From Streptomyces xinghaiensis S187 (GTDB lineage Bacteria > Actinomycetota > Actinomycetes > Streptomycetales > Streptomycetaceae), in the NCBI RefSeq assembly GCF_000220705.2, contig NZ_CP023202.1, positions 620,001-684,000 of the forward strand: a stretch of DNA of 64,000 nucleotides, written 5' to 3'. The notes under the pieces were generated by a model. It did no database searches, was not told the origin of the DNA, and saw nothing but the letters and a program-made list of their open reading frames with translations. The translations under genes were made by a program, and so were the position numbers. This document shows, piece by piece, positions 25,200 through 33,640 of the stretch; the first letter of the stretch is position 1; each line of letters starts with the position of its first letter.

Positions 25200-25394
25200 T
25201 CAGGGGCGGATGCCGCTGACGAGTTGCGCGGTGGCCGAGATCCCGTTGTACACGGAGGGGGCCACGCCGGTGCCCGCGATGAGGAATCCGACCACGGCGC
25301 ACAGGATCGCGTGCGAGGTCTTGAGGGATCCGCTGCGCAGGAAGATCAGCGTGATGATCAGGAGCAGCAGGAGCACGGAGATGGATACGACCAT
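25200..25394 (-). CDS. Small membrane protein of unknown function
   Basis: A 64-aa protein with two predicted transmembrane helices (residues about 3-20, VVSISVLLLLLIITLIFL, and 30-48, AILCAVVGFLIAGTGVAP), joined by a short basic loop RSGSLKTSH. ATG at 25394 follows GAGGAGG by 9 bases. I do not recognise a named family. It stands alone between the DUF779 gene and the glycerophosphodiesterase-like gene. Real coding is supported by the good ribosome site and the membrane pattern. Confidence 0.65.
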   Translation of the reverse strand: MVVSISVLLLLLIITLIFLRSGSLKTSHAILCAVVGFLIAGTGVAPSVYNGISATAQLVSGIRP

Positions 25395-25531
25395 CGAGGA
25401 CAACCTCCTCGGCCGGCCACCCGCAGGTACGGCCGGGACGCGGTACGGAGCGGCTCTGGGGCGTCAGTGTGGCCCATGGCGCGCTCCGCACCGGCTGTCC
25501 GTCCGTCCGCCGATCGGGTGCTGACCGAGAG

Positions 25532-26417
25532 TTATCGCCGCTGTCCTCCGTGGCGGTCGAGGAACGCCTCCAGACCGGCCAGGTCATCGGTGTTGATGTG
25601 GTCCGCTCCCGCGGTGAGGAGTTCCGACCAGACGGCGTCGCGCGCCGGGCCCGGCGTGTCGGGCGTGGCCCAGAAGCGCACCCGCCGGCCTTCGCCGTGA
25701 GCGGCGGTGACGATCTCGTGGAGTCTTCCGCGCTCGGCGGCGGGCATCGGTCCCACACCGCGCCAGCCGAAGCTCTGGGTCCAGTTGCTGCTGATCAGCG
25801 GGGCGAGCGAGGCCGGGGAGCCGCCCCCGAGGTCGTCGAGACGGCCGTCGTAGAAGGCGTACCGGAGACGCTGTGCCTCCAGGGGCCCACGGGCCGCGCG
25901 GTCACCGGAGATCACGGCGGTGACCGCGCCGGGGCGGACCCGGCCGTCCACCGCCACGCTCATCATCCGCCGGTAGCGCCGCAGCCGGCGGTGGAGTTCG
26001 AGATAGCTCGCCTCGCCGGTGTTCTTGAGATCGACGAGGAGTTGCAGGGGCTGGTGGTGGCCGGGATACACCGCGCCGTGGTGGGCGCGCACCCGGCGCA
26101 TCAGCGGGTCGAGGTAGAGCGTCTCCAGGGTGCGTTCGGGGGTGAGGTCCTCCGCGTCGTGCCCCACGAGGAGTTGTCCGTCGATGAGCCAGATGTCGGC
26201 CTCGACGCTGGTGAACCGGTGGTCGAGGGCGTCGAGAAAGGGGGCGGGGATGTTCGTAGTCGTTGTGTGCGTGCGCCCGGCGCAGGGGCGCGGGGCCCAG
26301 GCGGGCCGGGACCGGTGCGGCCGCAGCCCGTGCGGCGGCCGGTGCGGCGGCGGTGCCGGCGAGGGCTGCGGCGAAGGACGTGAGGAGCGTGCGGCGGGTG
26401 GGGTGTACGAGGGCCAT
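25532..26417 (-). pseudogene. Frameshifted secreted glycerophosphodiesterase/PI-PLC-like protein
   Basis: The coding potential is split over two frames. The 5' part (ATG 26417, GGGAGG upstream) gives a twin-arginine signal (HPTRRTLLTSFAAALAG) and the family motif RRAHAHNDYEHPRPL. The 3' part continues in another frame with LDALDHRFTSVEADIWL, HDAEDLTPERTLETLYLDP, and IHTDDLAGLEAFL-like end to 25532. The switch falls at the run of A, G and C bases at about 26234-26250; removing one base restores one ORF of about 295 aa. It is a PI-specific PLC/GDPD-like TIM barrel. Either a true mutation or a sequencing error. Confidence 0.8.
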
Positions 26418-26714
26418 GGAGCCTCCCGGGCGGACGGCGCGGCGAACAACCGGCCGCGTGGCGGCCGCGGTACGCGGTGCTCACGGGCCGGGGTCGGGTA
26501 TCGGGTGGACCGTGCCCGAGTATCGCCGCTCCGGCGGCTGCCGGTCATCGCAACGGGCTTGTCGGCACCGAGAGTTGATGTGCCGTTTGCCCGGTGGTGG
26601 CCCTGGGGCGGAGCGCGGGCGGCGGACGGGGACGCCGCCGTACGGGGTGCGGCGGCGGGGGGAGGGCCCTCCCCCCGCCGGGGCCCTCCGCGCCGTGCCC
26701 GGCTCCGTCCGCTG
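26418..26714 (-). terminator. Intergenic region with a 28-bp palindromic terminator
   Basis: Nearly 300 bp without a gene. At 26653-26680 a perfect zero-loop palindrome (GGGGGGAGGG/CCCTCCCCCC core) lies 35 bp past the stop of the acyl-CoA dehydrogenase operon on the minus strand and can end its transcription. Confidence 0.6.
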
Positions 26715-27899
26715 TCAGTGGGACGGGGCGGGGAGGTCCACCAGTCCGGCGAGGGCCTCCCGGTGCCGTCCCGCGGTGCCGAGCGCCGTGGCGTCCGCCT
26801 TGGCCCGCTTGAGGTAGAGGTGAGCGGGGTGTTCCCAGGTCATGCCGATGCCGCCGTGCAGCTGGACGCACTCCTCCGCGGCGCGGACGGCCGTCCGCGA
26901 GCAGTGGGCCTGGGCGACGGCGACGGCCACGGGCAGGTCGGGGGAGCCGGTGGCGAGGGCGTCGGCCGCGTTGCGGGCCGCGGCACGGGCCGAGACGATG
27001 TCGAGCCAGAGCGCGGCGAGCCGGTGCTTGAGCGCCTGGAAGGAGCCGACGGGCCGGTTGAACTGGTGCCGCTCCCGGGTGTGCCGGACCGTCTCGGTGA
27101 GGCACCATTCGGCGATGCCGAGCTGTTCCGAGGCGAGCAGTCCGGCTCCGGCGGACAGCGCGCGGCGGATGGCGGCCTCGGCCCGGTCCGGGCCGGCGAC
27201 GGGCCGGGCGGGGGCGTTGTCGAAGGCGGCGTCGGCGAGGGGGCGGGTGAGGTCGAGCGGCACCAGCGGGGTGATGGTGACGCCCGGTGCCGCCGCCTCG
27301 ACGGCGTAGAGCCCGAGCCCCCCGGGCCCTTCGGCGGGGACGAGCAGCGTCCCGGCCTCGGCGGCGTCGGCGACGCCGCGCACGGTGCCGGTGAGCGCCG
27401 CGCCGTCACCGGCCCGGACGGTCGCGGCGGGCCGCGAGCCGGGGGCGGTGGACCAGGGCAGCGCCAGGGCGGCGGTGGACCGGCCGTCCGCGAGCCCGGC
27501 CAGCAGCGCCGCGGTCTCCGTACCCTCCTCCGGTCCGGTGGAGAGCAGGGCCTCGACGGCGATGACGGCACTGGTGAGATAGGGGGACGGGGCCGCGGCG
27601 CGGCCGAGTTCCTCCAGGACGACGGCCGCCTCGCGGGCGGAGGCGCCCTGACCGCCGAGGCTCTCCGGCACGAGCAGTCCGGCGGCGCCCATGCCGGCGC
27701 CGAGCGCCGTCCACAGGTCCGGGTCGTACGGCCGGCCGGTCTCGATCCGGGCGAGGACGGCGGCCGGTCCGCAGCGGTCGGTGAGCAGGGACCGTACGGC
27801 GGAGCGCAGGTCCTCCTCCGCCTCGGAGTACAGCAGGTCCGGCACGGGCTGCTCCGCGGGGGCGGTGGTGCGGGCGTGGCCGGTGGTGGCGGCGCTCAT
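26715..27899 (-). CDS. Acyl-CoA dehydrogenase (second subunit type)
   Basis: A 394-aa FAD acyl-CoA dehydrogenase. N-terminal helical part LRSAVRSLLTDRCGPAAVLAR, then GMGAAGLLVPESLGGQGAS, a middle domain poorer in the usual FAD motifs, and the C-terminal ERHQFNRPVGSFQALKHRLAALWLD and CVQLHGGIGMTWEHPAHLYLKRA. Paired acyl-CoA dehydrogenases of unequal subunits form heteromers in steroid and other side-chain degradation; the coupled gene upstream is the probable partner. The start at ATG 27899 overlaps the stop of the upstream gene (ATGA). The substrate is unknown. Confidence 0.85.
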   Translation of the reverse strand: MSAATTGHARTTAPAEQPVPDLLYSEAEEDLRSAVRSLLTDRCGPAAVLARIETGRPYDPDLWTALGAGMGAAGLLVPESLGGQGASAREAAVVLEELGRAAAPSPYLTSAVIAVEALLSTGPEEGTETAALLAGLADGRSTAALALPWSTAPGSRPAATVRAGDGAALTGTVRGVADAAEAGTLLVPAEGPGGLGLYAVEAAAPGVTITPLVPLDLTRPLADAAFDNAPARPVAGPDRAEAAIRRALSAGAGLLASEQLGIAEWCLTETVRHTRERHQFNRPVGSFQALKHRLAALWLDIVSARAAARNAADALATGSPDLPVAVAVAQAHCSRTAVRAAEECVQLHGGIGMTWEHPAHLYLKRAKADATALGTAGRHREALAGLVDLPAPSH

Positions 27900-29113
27900 C
27901 GGGCGAGTTCCTTCCAGGGGACGTCCTTGTCGGTGCGCGGTTCGCCGGGCAGGCCGAGGACGCGTTCGGCGACGATGTTGAGCAGGACCTCGGAGGTGCC
28001 GCCCTCGATGGAGTTGCCCTTGGCGCGCAGATAGCGGTAGCCGGCGTCGCGTCCGGTGAAGTCGACGTGCTGCGGGCGGACCATCGTCCAGTCCTGGTAG
28101 GTGAGTCCCTCGTCGGCGAGGAGTTCGACCTCCAGGCCGCTGATCTCCTGGGCGAGCCGGGCGAAGCCGAGTTTCATGGCCACGCCCTCGGGTCCGGGCT
28201 GGCCCGTGGCGAGCTGCTGCCCGAGGCGGATGGCGGCGAGGCGGGCCGCCTCGGCCTCGACCCACAGGCCGAGCAGTCGCTGGTGCAGGTCGTGGGTGCG
28301 CAGTTCGGGCCGTTCCCGCCAGGTGGCGGCGGCCTTGCCGATCATGCCGCCCTCACGCGGGACGCGTCCGCCGCCGATGGCGACGCGCTCGTTGTTGAGC
28401 GTGGTCTGGGCGACCTTCCAGCCGTCGCCGATCTCCCCCAGCCGGTGGCTGTCGGGGATGCGCACCCCGGTGAGGAAGACCTCGTTGAACTCGGCCTCGC
28501 CGGTGATCTGGCGCAGCGGGCGCACCTCCACACCCGGGTCGGTCATGTCGCAGAGGAAGTAGGTGATGCCGCGGTGTTTGGGCTGGTCCGGGTCGGTGCG
28601 GGCAATGAGGATGGCCCAGCGGGCGACGTGGGCGCTGGAGGTCCACACCTTCTGGCCGTCGACCACCCAGTCGCCGGTGCCGTCCTCGCGTACGGCGCGG
28701 GTGGCGAGGGCCGCGAGGTCGGAGCCGGCGCCGGGCTCGCTGAAGAGCTGGCACCACACCTCCTCGCCGGTCCACAGCGGCCGCAGGAAGCGCTTCTTCT
28801 GTTCCTCGGTGCCGTAGCGCAGGATGGTCGGCGCGGCCATGCCGAGGCCGATGCCGATCCGGCGGGGGTCGTTGTCGGGGGCGCCGGCCGCCTCCAGTTC
28901 GGTGTCGACGACCCGCTGCAGGGAGCGCGGAGCGCCGAGGCCGCCGAGCCCTTCGGGGAAGTGCACCCAGGCGAGTCCGGCGTCGAAGCGGGCCCGGAGG
29001 AACTCCTCGCGGGGTGTGGTTGCGGGGTCGTGGGCGTCGAGCAGGTCCCGGACGCGGCGGCGCAGCCCGTCGGCGTCCGGTGCCGGCTGCGGTGCGGCGG
29101 CGTTGCGCTGCAT
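27896..29113 (-). CDS. Acyl-CoA dehydrogenase (first subunit type)
   Basis: A 405-aa acyl-CoA dehydrogenase with the standard FAD signature WCQLFSEPGAGSDLAALATRA, then VVDGQKVWTSSAHVA, the substrate/FAD region QTTLNNERVAIGG, and the C-terminal AKGNSIEGGTSEVLLNIVAERVLGLP. It oxidises an acyl-CoA thioester at C2-C3 and passes electrons to ETF. Coupled by a 4-bp overlap to the second dehydrogenase and only 17 bp downstream of the quinone oxidoreductase gene, so all three form one minus-strand operon. Confidence 0.88.
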   Translation of the reverse strand: MQRNAAAPQPAPDADGLRRRVRDLLDAHDPATTPREEFLRARFDAGLAWVHFPEGLGGLGAPRSLQRVVDTELEAAGAPDNDPRRIGIGLGMAAPTILRYGTEEQKKRFLRPLWTGEEVWCQLFSEPGAGSDLAALATRAVREDGTGDWVVDGQKVWTSSAHVARWAILIARTDPDQPKHRGITYFLCDMTDPGVEVRPLRQITGEAEFNEVFLTGVRIPDSHRLGEIGDGWKVAQTTLNNERVAIGGGRVPREGGMIGKAAATWRERPELRTHDLHQRLLGLWVEAEAARLAAIRLGQQLATGQPGPEGVAMKLGFARLAQEISGLEVELLADEGLTYQDWTMVRPQHVDFTGRDAGYRYLRAKGNSIEGGTSEVLLNIVAERVLGLPGEPRTDKDVPWKELAR

Positions 29114-29130
29114 GTCGCGGCTCCTTGCGG

Positions 29131-30114
29131 TCAGTTGGGGGTGATGACGACGCGGCCGGTGGTCAGGCCGTCGGCCACGCGCTGGACGGCCGCGGCGGCG
29201 CCGTCGAGCGGTACGCGCTCGCTGACCAGGGGTTTGATGGCGCCCCGGGCGGCGAGTCCGGTGAGTTCCTCGTGGCAGGCGCGGACGGCGGCCGGGTCCT
29301 TGGTGTTGTACAGCCCCCAGTGCAGGCCGAGGATCGAGTAGTTCTTGACCAGGGCGTGGTTGAGGCCGGGGGCGGGGACGGTGCCGCCGGCGAAGCCGAC
29401 GACGATCACCCGCCCCTCGAAGGCGATGCATTTGACGGACTTGGCGTAGGCGTCGCCGCCCACCGGGTCGTAGACCACGTCGGCGCCCCGGCCGCCGGTG
29501 GCCTCCTTGACGGTGGCGACGATGTCGTCGGTGTGCCGGTCGATGACGAGGTCGCAGCCCAGTTCGCGGGCCACGGCGGCCTTCTCCGCTCCGCCGGTGA
29601 CGCCGATGACGGTGGCTCCCGCGGCTTTGCCGAGCTGGACCGCGGCGCTGCCGACCCCGCCCGCGGCGGCGTGCACGAGCAGGGTCTCCCCGGGCTGGAG
29701 CCGGGCCCGGCGGTGGAGGCCGAACCAGCCGGTCTGGTACCCGATGTGCAGGGCGGCGGCCTCCGCGTCGTCGAGTGCCTCCGGTGCGGGCAGCACGCCG
29801 GCGGAGTCGGCGACGGTGAGCTCGGCGAATCCGCCGCCGGGCAGCGGCGGCTGGGCGAGGACGCGGGCGCCGGGCCGGGCCCCGGTGGCGTCACCGGCGG
29901 CGACGACCTCGGCGCAGACCTCGACGCCGGGGGTGAAGGGCAGCGGTGGCCGGACCTGGTACTGGCCGCGGCAGAGCAGCGCGTCGGGGAAGTTGACGTT
30001 GGCGGCGCGGACCCGCAGCAGCAGCTGCCCCGGGCCGGGCACGGGGTCGGGCACCTCGTCGAGGCGCATCACCTCACGCGGTTCGCCGTTCTCGTGTACG
30101 CGCCATGCCTTCAT
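29131..30114 (-). CDS. NADPH:quinone oxidoreductase-family protein
   Basis: A 327-aa medium-chain (zinc-free) reductase of the QOR group: MKAWRVHENGEPREVMRLDE start, ANVNFPDALLCRGQYQVRPPLPFTPGVE, the Rossmann motif LVHAAAGGVGSAAVQLGKAAGA, and DVVYDPVGGDAYAKSVKC. No structural zinc cysteines are seen. Relatives reduce quinones or enoyl-CoA-like double bonds. It is first in the operon with the two acyl-CoA dehydrogenases; ATG at 30114 has GGAGG seven bases upstream. Its likely job is a redox step in the same degradation pathway. Confidence 0.86.
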   Translation of the reverse strand: MKAWRVHENGEPREVMRLDEVPDPVPGPGQLLLRVRAANVNFPDALLCRGQYQVRPPLPFTPGVEVCAEVVAAGDATGARPGARVLAQPPLPGGGFAELTVADSAGVLPAPEALDDAEAAALHIGYQTGWFGLHRRARLQPGETLLVHAAAGGVGSAAVQLGKAAGATVIGVTGGAEKAAVARELGCDLVIDRHTDDIVATVKEATGGRGADVVYDPVGGDAYAKSVKCIAFEGRVIVVGFAGGTVPAPGLNHALVKNYSILGLHWGLYNTKDPAAVRACHEELTGLAARGAIKPLVSERVPLDGAAAAVQRVADGLTTGRVVITPN

Positions 30115-30588
30115 CCGGTGGCCTCCGTGAACCGTTCCGTACAGCGTCGACAAGTGACAGGGGGACTGAGGGGGGCGGAAGCTGCGCACCGCCCGCCAGC
30201 GGCATACTAAGCGGTCGCTCTGCTCCGGGAACAGAGGCGGGGCGAGATCCCTGCCACCATCCGCGGTCCGCCCCCGCCCGCGGACGCCCGCCCCGCCGGA
30301 CCACCGGACCGCACGCACCCCGCCCCGAACCGGCACGGCCGCCGTGGCGACAAGACGGGCAACACCGGCCAACACCCCCGACAGCGGGCCGCGTTGGGCC
30401 ACCTCTTCGGAGAAAAAGTGGTCTAGACCTTGACTGGTGTAGACCAGTGCGATTGAGTGCCTGACCAACCCCCCATCGGCCGGCCCGGCGGGCCGCCCGG
30501 CCGCGGCGCGCCCCTGCCCGCGGCCCGGGGCGCGGACCCGTGCCGGGGCCGGCCCAAGGCGGCGCACTGCCGCATAAGGAGTGATCGC
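30115..30588 (+). other. Divergent control region with chitinase operators
   Basis: 474 bp without a gene. It contains the two DasR-type sites at 30419-30446 for the chitinase. Promoter elements for the quinone oxidoreductase operon probably lie at its left side; none is clear. Confidence 0.5.
30419..30446 (+). promoter_or_regulatory. Tandem dre-type chitinase operators
   Basis: TGGTCTAGACCT (30419-30430) and TGGTGTAGACCA (30435-30446). These are the 12-bp repeats known in Streptomyces chitinase promoters and close to the DasR-responsive element. Predicts response to chitin or N-acetylglucosamine. Confidence 0.8.
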
Positions 30589-31485
30589 GTGTCGCGACGT
30601 CTTCTGGCGTCACTCACCACCCTGCTCGTCTGCGGCGGACTGGCCGCACCCGTGGCCGCCTCGGCCGCTCCCGGTTCCGCGGCCCGGACCGCGGCCTGCT
30701 CCGCGCCGAACTGGACGGCCGGGCAGTGGTACCCGGCAGGCTCGGTCGTCCGCTACACGGACGGCCGGTACTACCGCGCCGAGCACGACAACCCGGGATA
30801 TGACCCGGTGATCAGCACCTGGTACTGGGAGCCGTACTCCTGCGAGGGCGGCGAGCCGGCACCCAGCGGCTTCGTGGTGAGCGAGGCGCAGTTCGAGCGC
30901 ATGTTCCCGAACCGGAACTCCTTCTACACCTACAGCGGCCTGAAGGCGGCGCTGAGCGCCTACCCCGGCTTCGCCAACACCGGCAGCGACACCGTCAAGC
31001 GGCAGGAAGCGGCCGCCTTCCTGGCCAACGTCGCCCACGAGACCGGCGGCCTGGTGCACATCGTCGAGCAGAACACCGCCAACTACCCGCACTACTGTGA
31101 CACGTCGCAGCCGTACGGCTGCCCCGCCGGGCACGACGCGTACTACGGCCGCGGGCCCATCCAGCTGAGCTGGAACTTCAACTACAAGGCGGCCGGTGAC
31201 GCCCTCGGCATCGACCTGCTGAACAACCCGTTCCTGGTGCAGAACGACGCGGCCGTGGCCTGGAAGACCGCCCTGTGGTACTGGAACACCCAGAGCGGCC
31301 CCGGCAGCATGACCGGCCACACCGCGATGACCGGCGGGCACGGTTTCGGCCAGACCATCCGCAGCATCAACGGCAGTCTGGAGTGCGACGGGAGGAACCC
31401 GGCGCAGGTGCAGAGCCGCATCGACAAGTACCGGCAGTTCACAGGCATCCTCGGCACCGACCCGGGCGGCAATCTCTCCTGCTGA
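30589..31485 (+). CDS. Secreted GH19 chitinase with N-terminal chitin-binding domain
   Basis: A 298-aa chitinase. The signal peptide covers about residues 1-30 (RRLLASLTTLLVCGGLAAPVAAS). A CBM5/12 follows (CSAPNWTAGQWYPAGSVVRYTDGRYYRAEHDN...WYWEPYSC). The GH19 domain starts at FVVSEAQFERMFPNRNSFYTYSG, with catalytic Glu in FLANVAHETGGLVHIVEQN and the YYGRGPIQLSWNFNYKAAG motif. It hydrolyses beta-1,4-GlcNAc with inversion. GTG at 30589 has AAGGAG seven bases upstream. Two dre-like operators precede it. The layout equals that of ChiC/ChiF-type Streptomyces enzymes. Confidence 0.93.
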   Translation: MSRRLLASLTTLLVCGGLAAPVAASAAPGSAARTAACSAPNWTAGQWYPAGSVVRYTDGRYYRAEHDNPGYDPVISTWYWEPYSCEGGEPAPSGFVVSEAQFERMFPNRNSFYTYSGLKAALSAYPGFANTGSDTVKRQEAAAFLANVAHETGGLVHIVEQNTANYPHYCDTSQPYGCPAGHDAYYGRGPIQLSWNFNYKAAGDALGIDLLNNPFLVQNDAAVAWKTALWYWNTQSGPGSMTGHTAMTGGHGFGQTIRSINGSLECDGRNPAQVQSRIDKYRQFTGILGTDPGGNLSC

Positions 31486-31628
31486 GCGGCTGCTCGCCCA
31501 CCCCTGTACGCCCGCCACGGCCCACCGCCGCGGCGGGCGTACCGCTGCGCACGGGGCCCTCACCCACGCGCTTCGGCGCCCGGGCCGCCCGCGTCCCACC
31601 GGGCACTTCTCGTCAATTCTCTTTCCCC

Positions 31629-31658
31629 TTGAGGCAATCCGGGCCGCCGTACGTAGGT
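31629..31658 (+). promoter_or_regulatory. Candidate promoter of the S1 protease gene
   Basis: TTGAGG (31629-31634) and GTAGGT (31653-31658), 18-bp spacer, about 80 bp before the GTG at 31737. Confidence 0.4.
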
Positions 31659-31736
31659 GATGGGTGAACAGGCGTACGGGGAGCCGAGCACCGCGACCGC
31701 TCGCGTCTGTCCGCATGGCAGGAGGACCCGCTCGCG

Positions 31737-33134
31737 GTGTCCGCCCCGCCGCAGCCCCACAAGCCGGACCGGCCGGACCCCCAGCGGCCGGTCCGCCCCC
31801 CGATGGAGGTCAGTCAGTTGAGCCACCGACGAGTCAACAAGCGGACGGGCGCCATAGCCGCGGCCTCCGCAGCCGCCCTCGCGGGAGCGGTGATCCTGCT
31901 GCCGAACGCGAACGCCAGTGACGAGAAGGAGGCCGCCCCCAGAACGTTCGCCGGCCCGGCCGCGGCCAAGACCGGCACCGCGCTCGCGGCCGACCTGGGC
32001 GCCGACGCCGCGGGCTGGTACTTCGACGGCGAGTCCGGGCGGCTCGTCATGAACGTCCTGGACGAGGAAGCCGCGGAGACCGCCCGCGCCAAGGGCGCCG
32101 AGGCGCGGATCGTGGACAACAGCATGACCGAACTGAAGGCGGCCACCCGGACGCTCGGCGACAAGGCGTCGATTCCGGGCACCGCCTGGTCGATCGACCC
32201 CAAGACCAACAAGGTCTCCGTCCTCGCCGACCGCACCGTGACGGGCGACAGACTCGCCGCGCTGGAGCAGGCCACCGACGGCATGGCGGGCCTGGTGACC
32301 GTCAAGCGCAGCCAGGGCGAGTTCAAGCCCTTCGCCGACGGCGGCGACGCCATCTTCAGCGGCGGCGCACGCTGCTCCCTGGGCTTCAATGTGGACGTGA
32401 ACGGCGCCCCGGGCTTCCTGACCGCCGGCCACTGCGGCGATGTCGCCACGGCCTGGACGGGCGACCAGGCCGGCGCCCAGCCGCTGGGCACGACGGCCGA
32501 ATCGGTCTTCCCCGTCAGCGACTTCTCCCTGGTGATGTACGACGACCCGGCGACGGAGGCCCCGAGCACGGTCGATCTGCAGGACGGCACCACGCAGGAG
32601 ATCACCGAGGCCGCGGAGGCCAGTGTCGGCATGGCGGTGCAGCGCTCCGGCAGCACCACCGGTCTCAGCGAGGGCACGGTCACCGGCCTCAACGCCACCG
32701 TCAACTACGGCAACGGCGATATCGTCAACGGCCTGATCCAGACCGATGTCTGCGCCGAGCCGGGCGACAGCGGCGGTGCCATGTTCTCCGGCAACGCGGC
32801 CGTGGGCCTCACCTCGGGCGGCAGCGGTGACTGCACCGTCGGCGGCGAGACCTTCTTCCAGCCGGTGACCACCGCGCTGGAGGCCGTGGGCGCGACGATC
32901 GGCGCCGGTGGCGCCGGTGCCGGCGGCGAGGGAGCCGGTGCCGGTGACGAGGCCGGCGCGGGCGGCGAGGCCGGTGACGGCGCCGCCGGCGAGGAGGCCG
33001 GTGACGCGGGTGACATCGGCGCCGGTGACGAGGGCCTCGGCGAGGAGGACGGCTTCGGCGGCGCCGCGGACGGCCGGGCCGGCCACGGCTCCCGGGACGA
33101 CTCCACCGACACCCGGACGGGCCACCGCTCGTAA
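31737..33134 (+). CDS. Secreted S1-family serine protease (streptogrisin type)
   Basis: Up to 465 aa. Signal segment AIAAASAAALAGAVILLP, a propeptide (about residues 60-195), then a chymotrypsin-fold protease beginning around AIFSGGARCSLGFNV. The triad is visible: His in LTAGHCG, Asp in VSDFSLVMY, Ser in EPGDSGGAMF. After the normal streptogrisin end (FFQPVTTALEAVGATI) an unusual Gly/Ala/Asp/Glu-rich tail of about 80 residues follows. The GTG at 31737 (AGGAGGA 10 bases upstream) and TTG at 31818 (GGAGGT seven bases upstream, giving SHRRVNKRT) are both plausible starts; I prefer the TTG on the family pattern but give the longer ORF. Confidence 0.87.
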   Translation: MSAPPQPHKPDRPDPQRPVRPPMEVSQLSHRRVNKRTGAIAAASAAALAGAVILLPNANASDEKEAAPRTFAGPAAAKTGTALAADLGADAAGWYFDGESGRLVMNVLDEEAAETARAKGAEARIVDNSMTELKAATRTLGDKASIPGTAWSIDPKTNKVSVLADRTVTGDRLAALEQATDGMAGLVTVKRSQGEFKPFADGGDAIFSGGARCSLGFNVDVNGAPGFLTAGHCGDVATAWTGDQAGAQPLGTTAESVFPVSDFSLVMYDDPATEAPSTVDLQDGTTQEITEAAEASVGMAVQRSGSTTGLSEGTVTGLNATVNYGNGDIVNGLIQTDVCAEPGDSGGAMFSGNAAVGLTSGGSGDCTVGGETFFQPVTTALEAVGATIGAGGAGAGGEGAGAGDEAGAGGEAGDGAAGEEAGDAGDIGAGDEGLGEEDGFGGAADGRAGHGSRDDSTDTRTGHRS

Positions 33135-33141
33135 CGGCGGC

Positions 33142-33176
33142 CCGGGGAGGCGGCCGCCGGCCGGCCGCCTCCCCGG
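33142..33176 (+). terminator. Terminator hairpin after the protease
   Basis: Perfect 15-bp arms (33142-33156 and 33162-33176) eight bases past the stop codon at 33134. Confidence 0.7.
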
Positions 33177-33200
33177 CCCCATCGCACCCGACGCAGGATC

Positions 33201-33250
33201 CGGGCGCGGGGCCCGGGTACCTCTCCCCTGGTACCCGGGCCCCGCGCCCG
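33201..33250 (+). terminator. Second, 21-bp perfect inverted repeat
   Basis: Arms 33201-33221 and 33230-33250 pair over all 21 bases with an 8-nt loop, followed by TCTTCC. A very strong terminator that isolates the egt operon. The rest of 33135-33640 contains no credible gene. Confidence 0.75.
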
Positions 33251-33545
33251 TCTTCCGCTCCCACCGCGGGGCCCTGCCGCGGCTCCCGCCCTCTCCCGGA
33301 GCCCTGGACCACCCCCGCCCGTTCACCGGTGCCGGTAGTCCGCCGGTACCGGGGACGGGACTTCCCGCCGCTCACCGGGCCCCGGGAGACACGCCGGCAC
33401 GGCGGCAGCCCCGCGCCGCCACCCCGTCCCGCGGCGCCACCCCTCTCCGCCGCCCGGCGCGCCCCCGTCACGCTCCGTCTCCCCTCTCCCCCGGCCCCCG
33501 GGCCGCGCTTCCCACTCCTGGGGAAGGAGGGCCGGAGAGGCACTC

Positions 33546-33574
33546 TTGAGTACATCCGCCGCAGCGGGTTAGGT
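33546..33574 (+). promoter_or_regulatory. Promoter of the ergothioneine operon
   Basis: -35 TTGAGT (33546-33551) and -10 TTAGGT (33569-33574) with a 17-bp spacer, 66 bp before egtA. Confidence 0.6.
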
Positions 33575-33640
33575 GATGCGGGACGGCACCGGTTCACCTA
33601 CCGTGAGCAGGTGCCGCCGCCACACCGGGAGGTACCGGAC

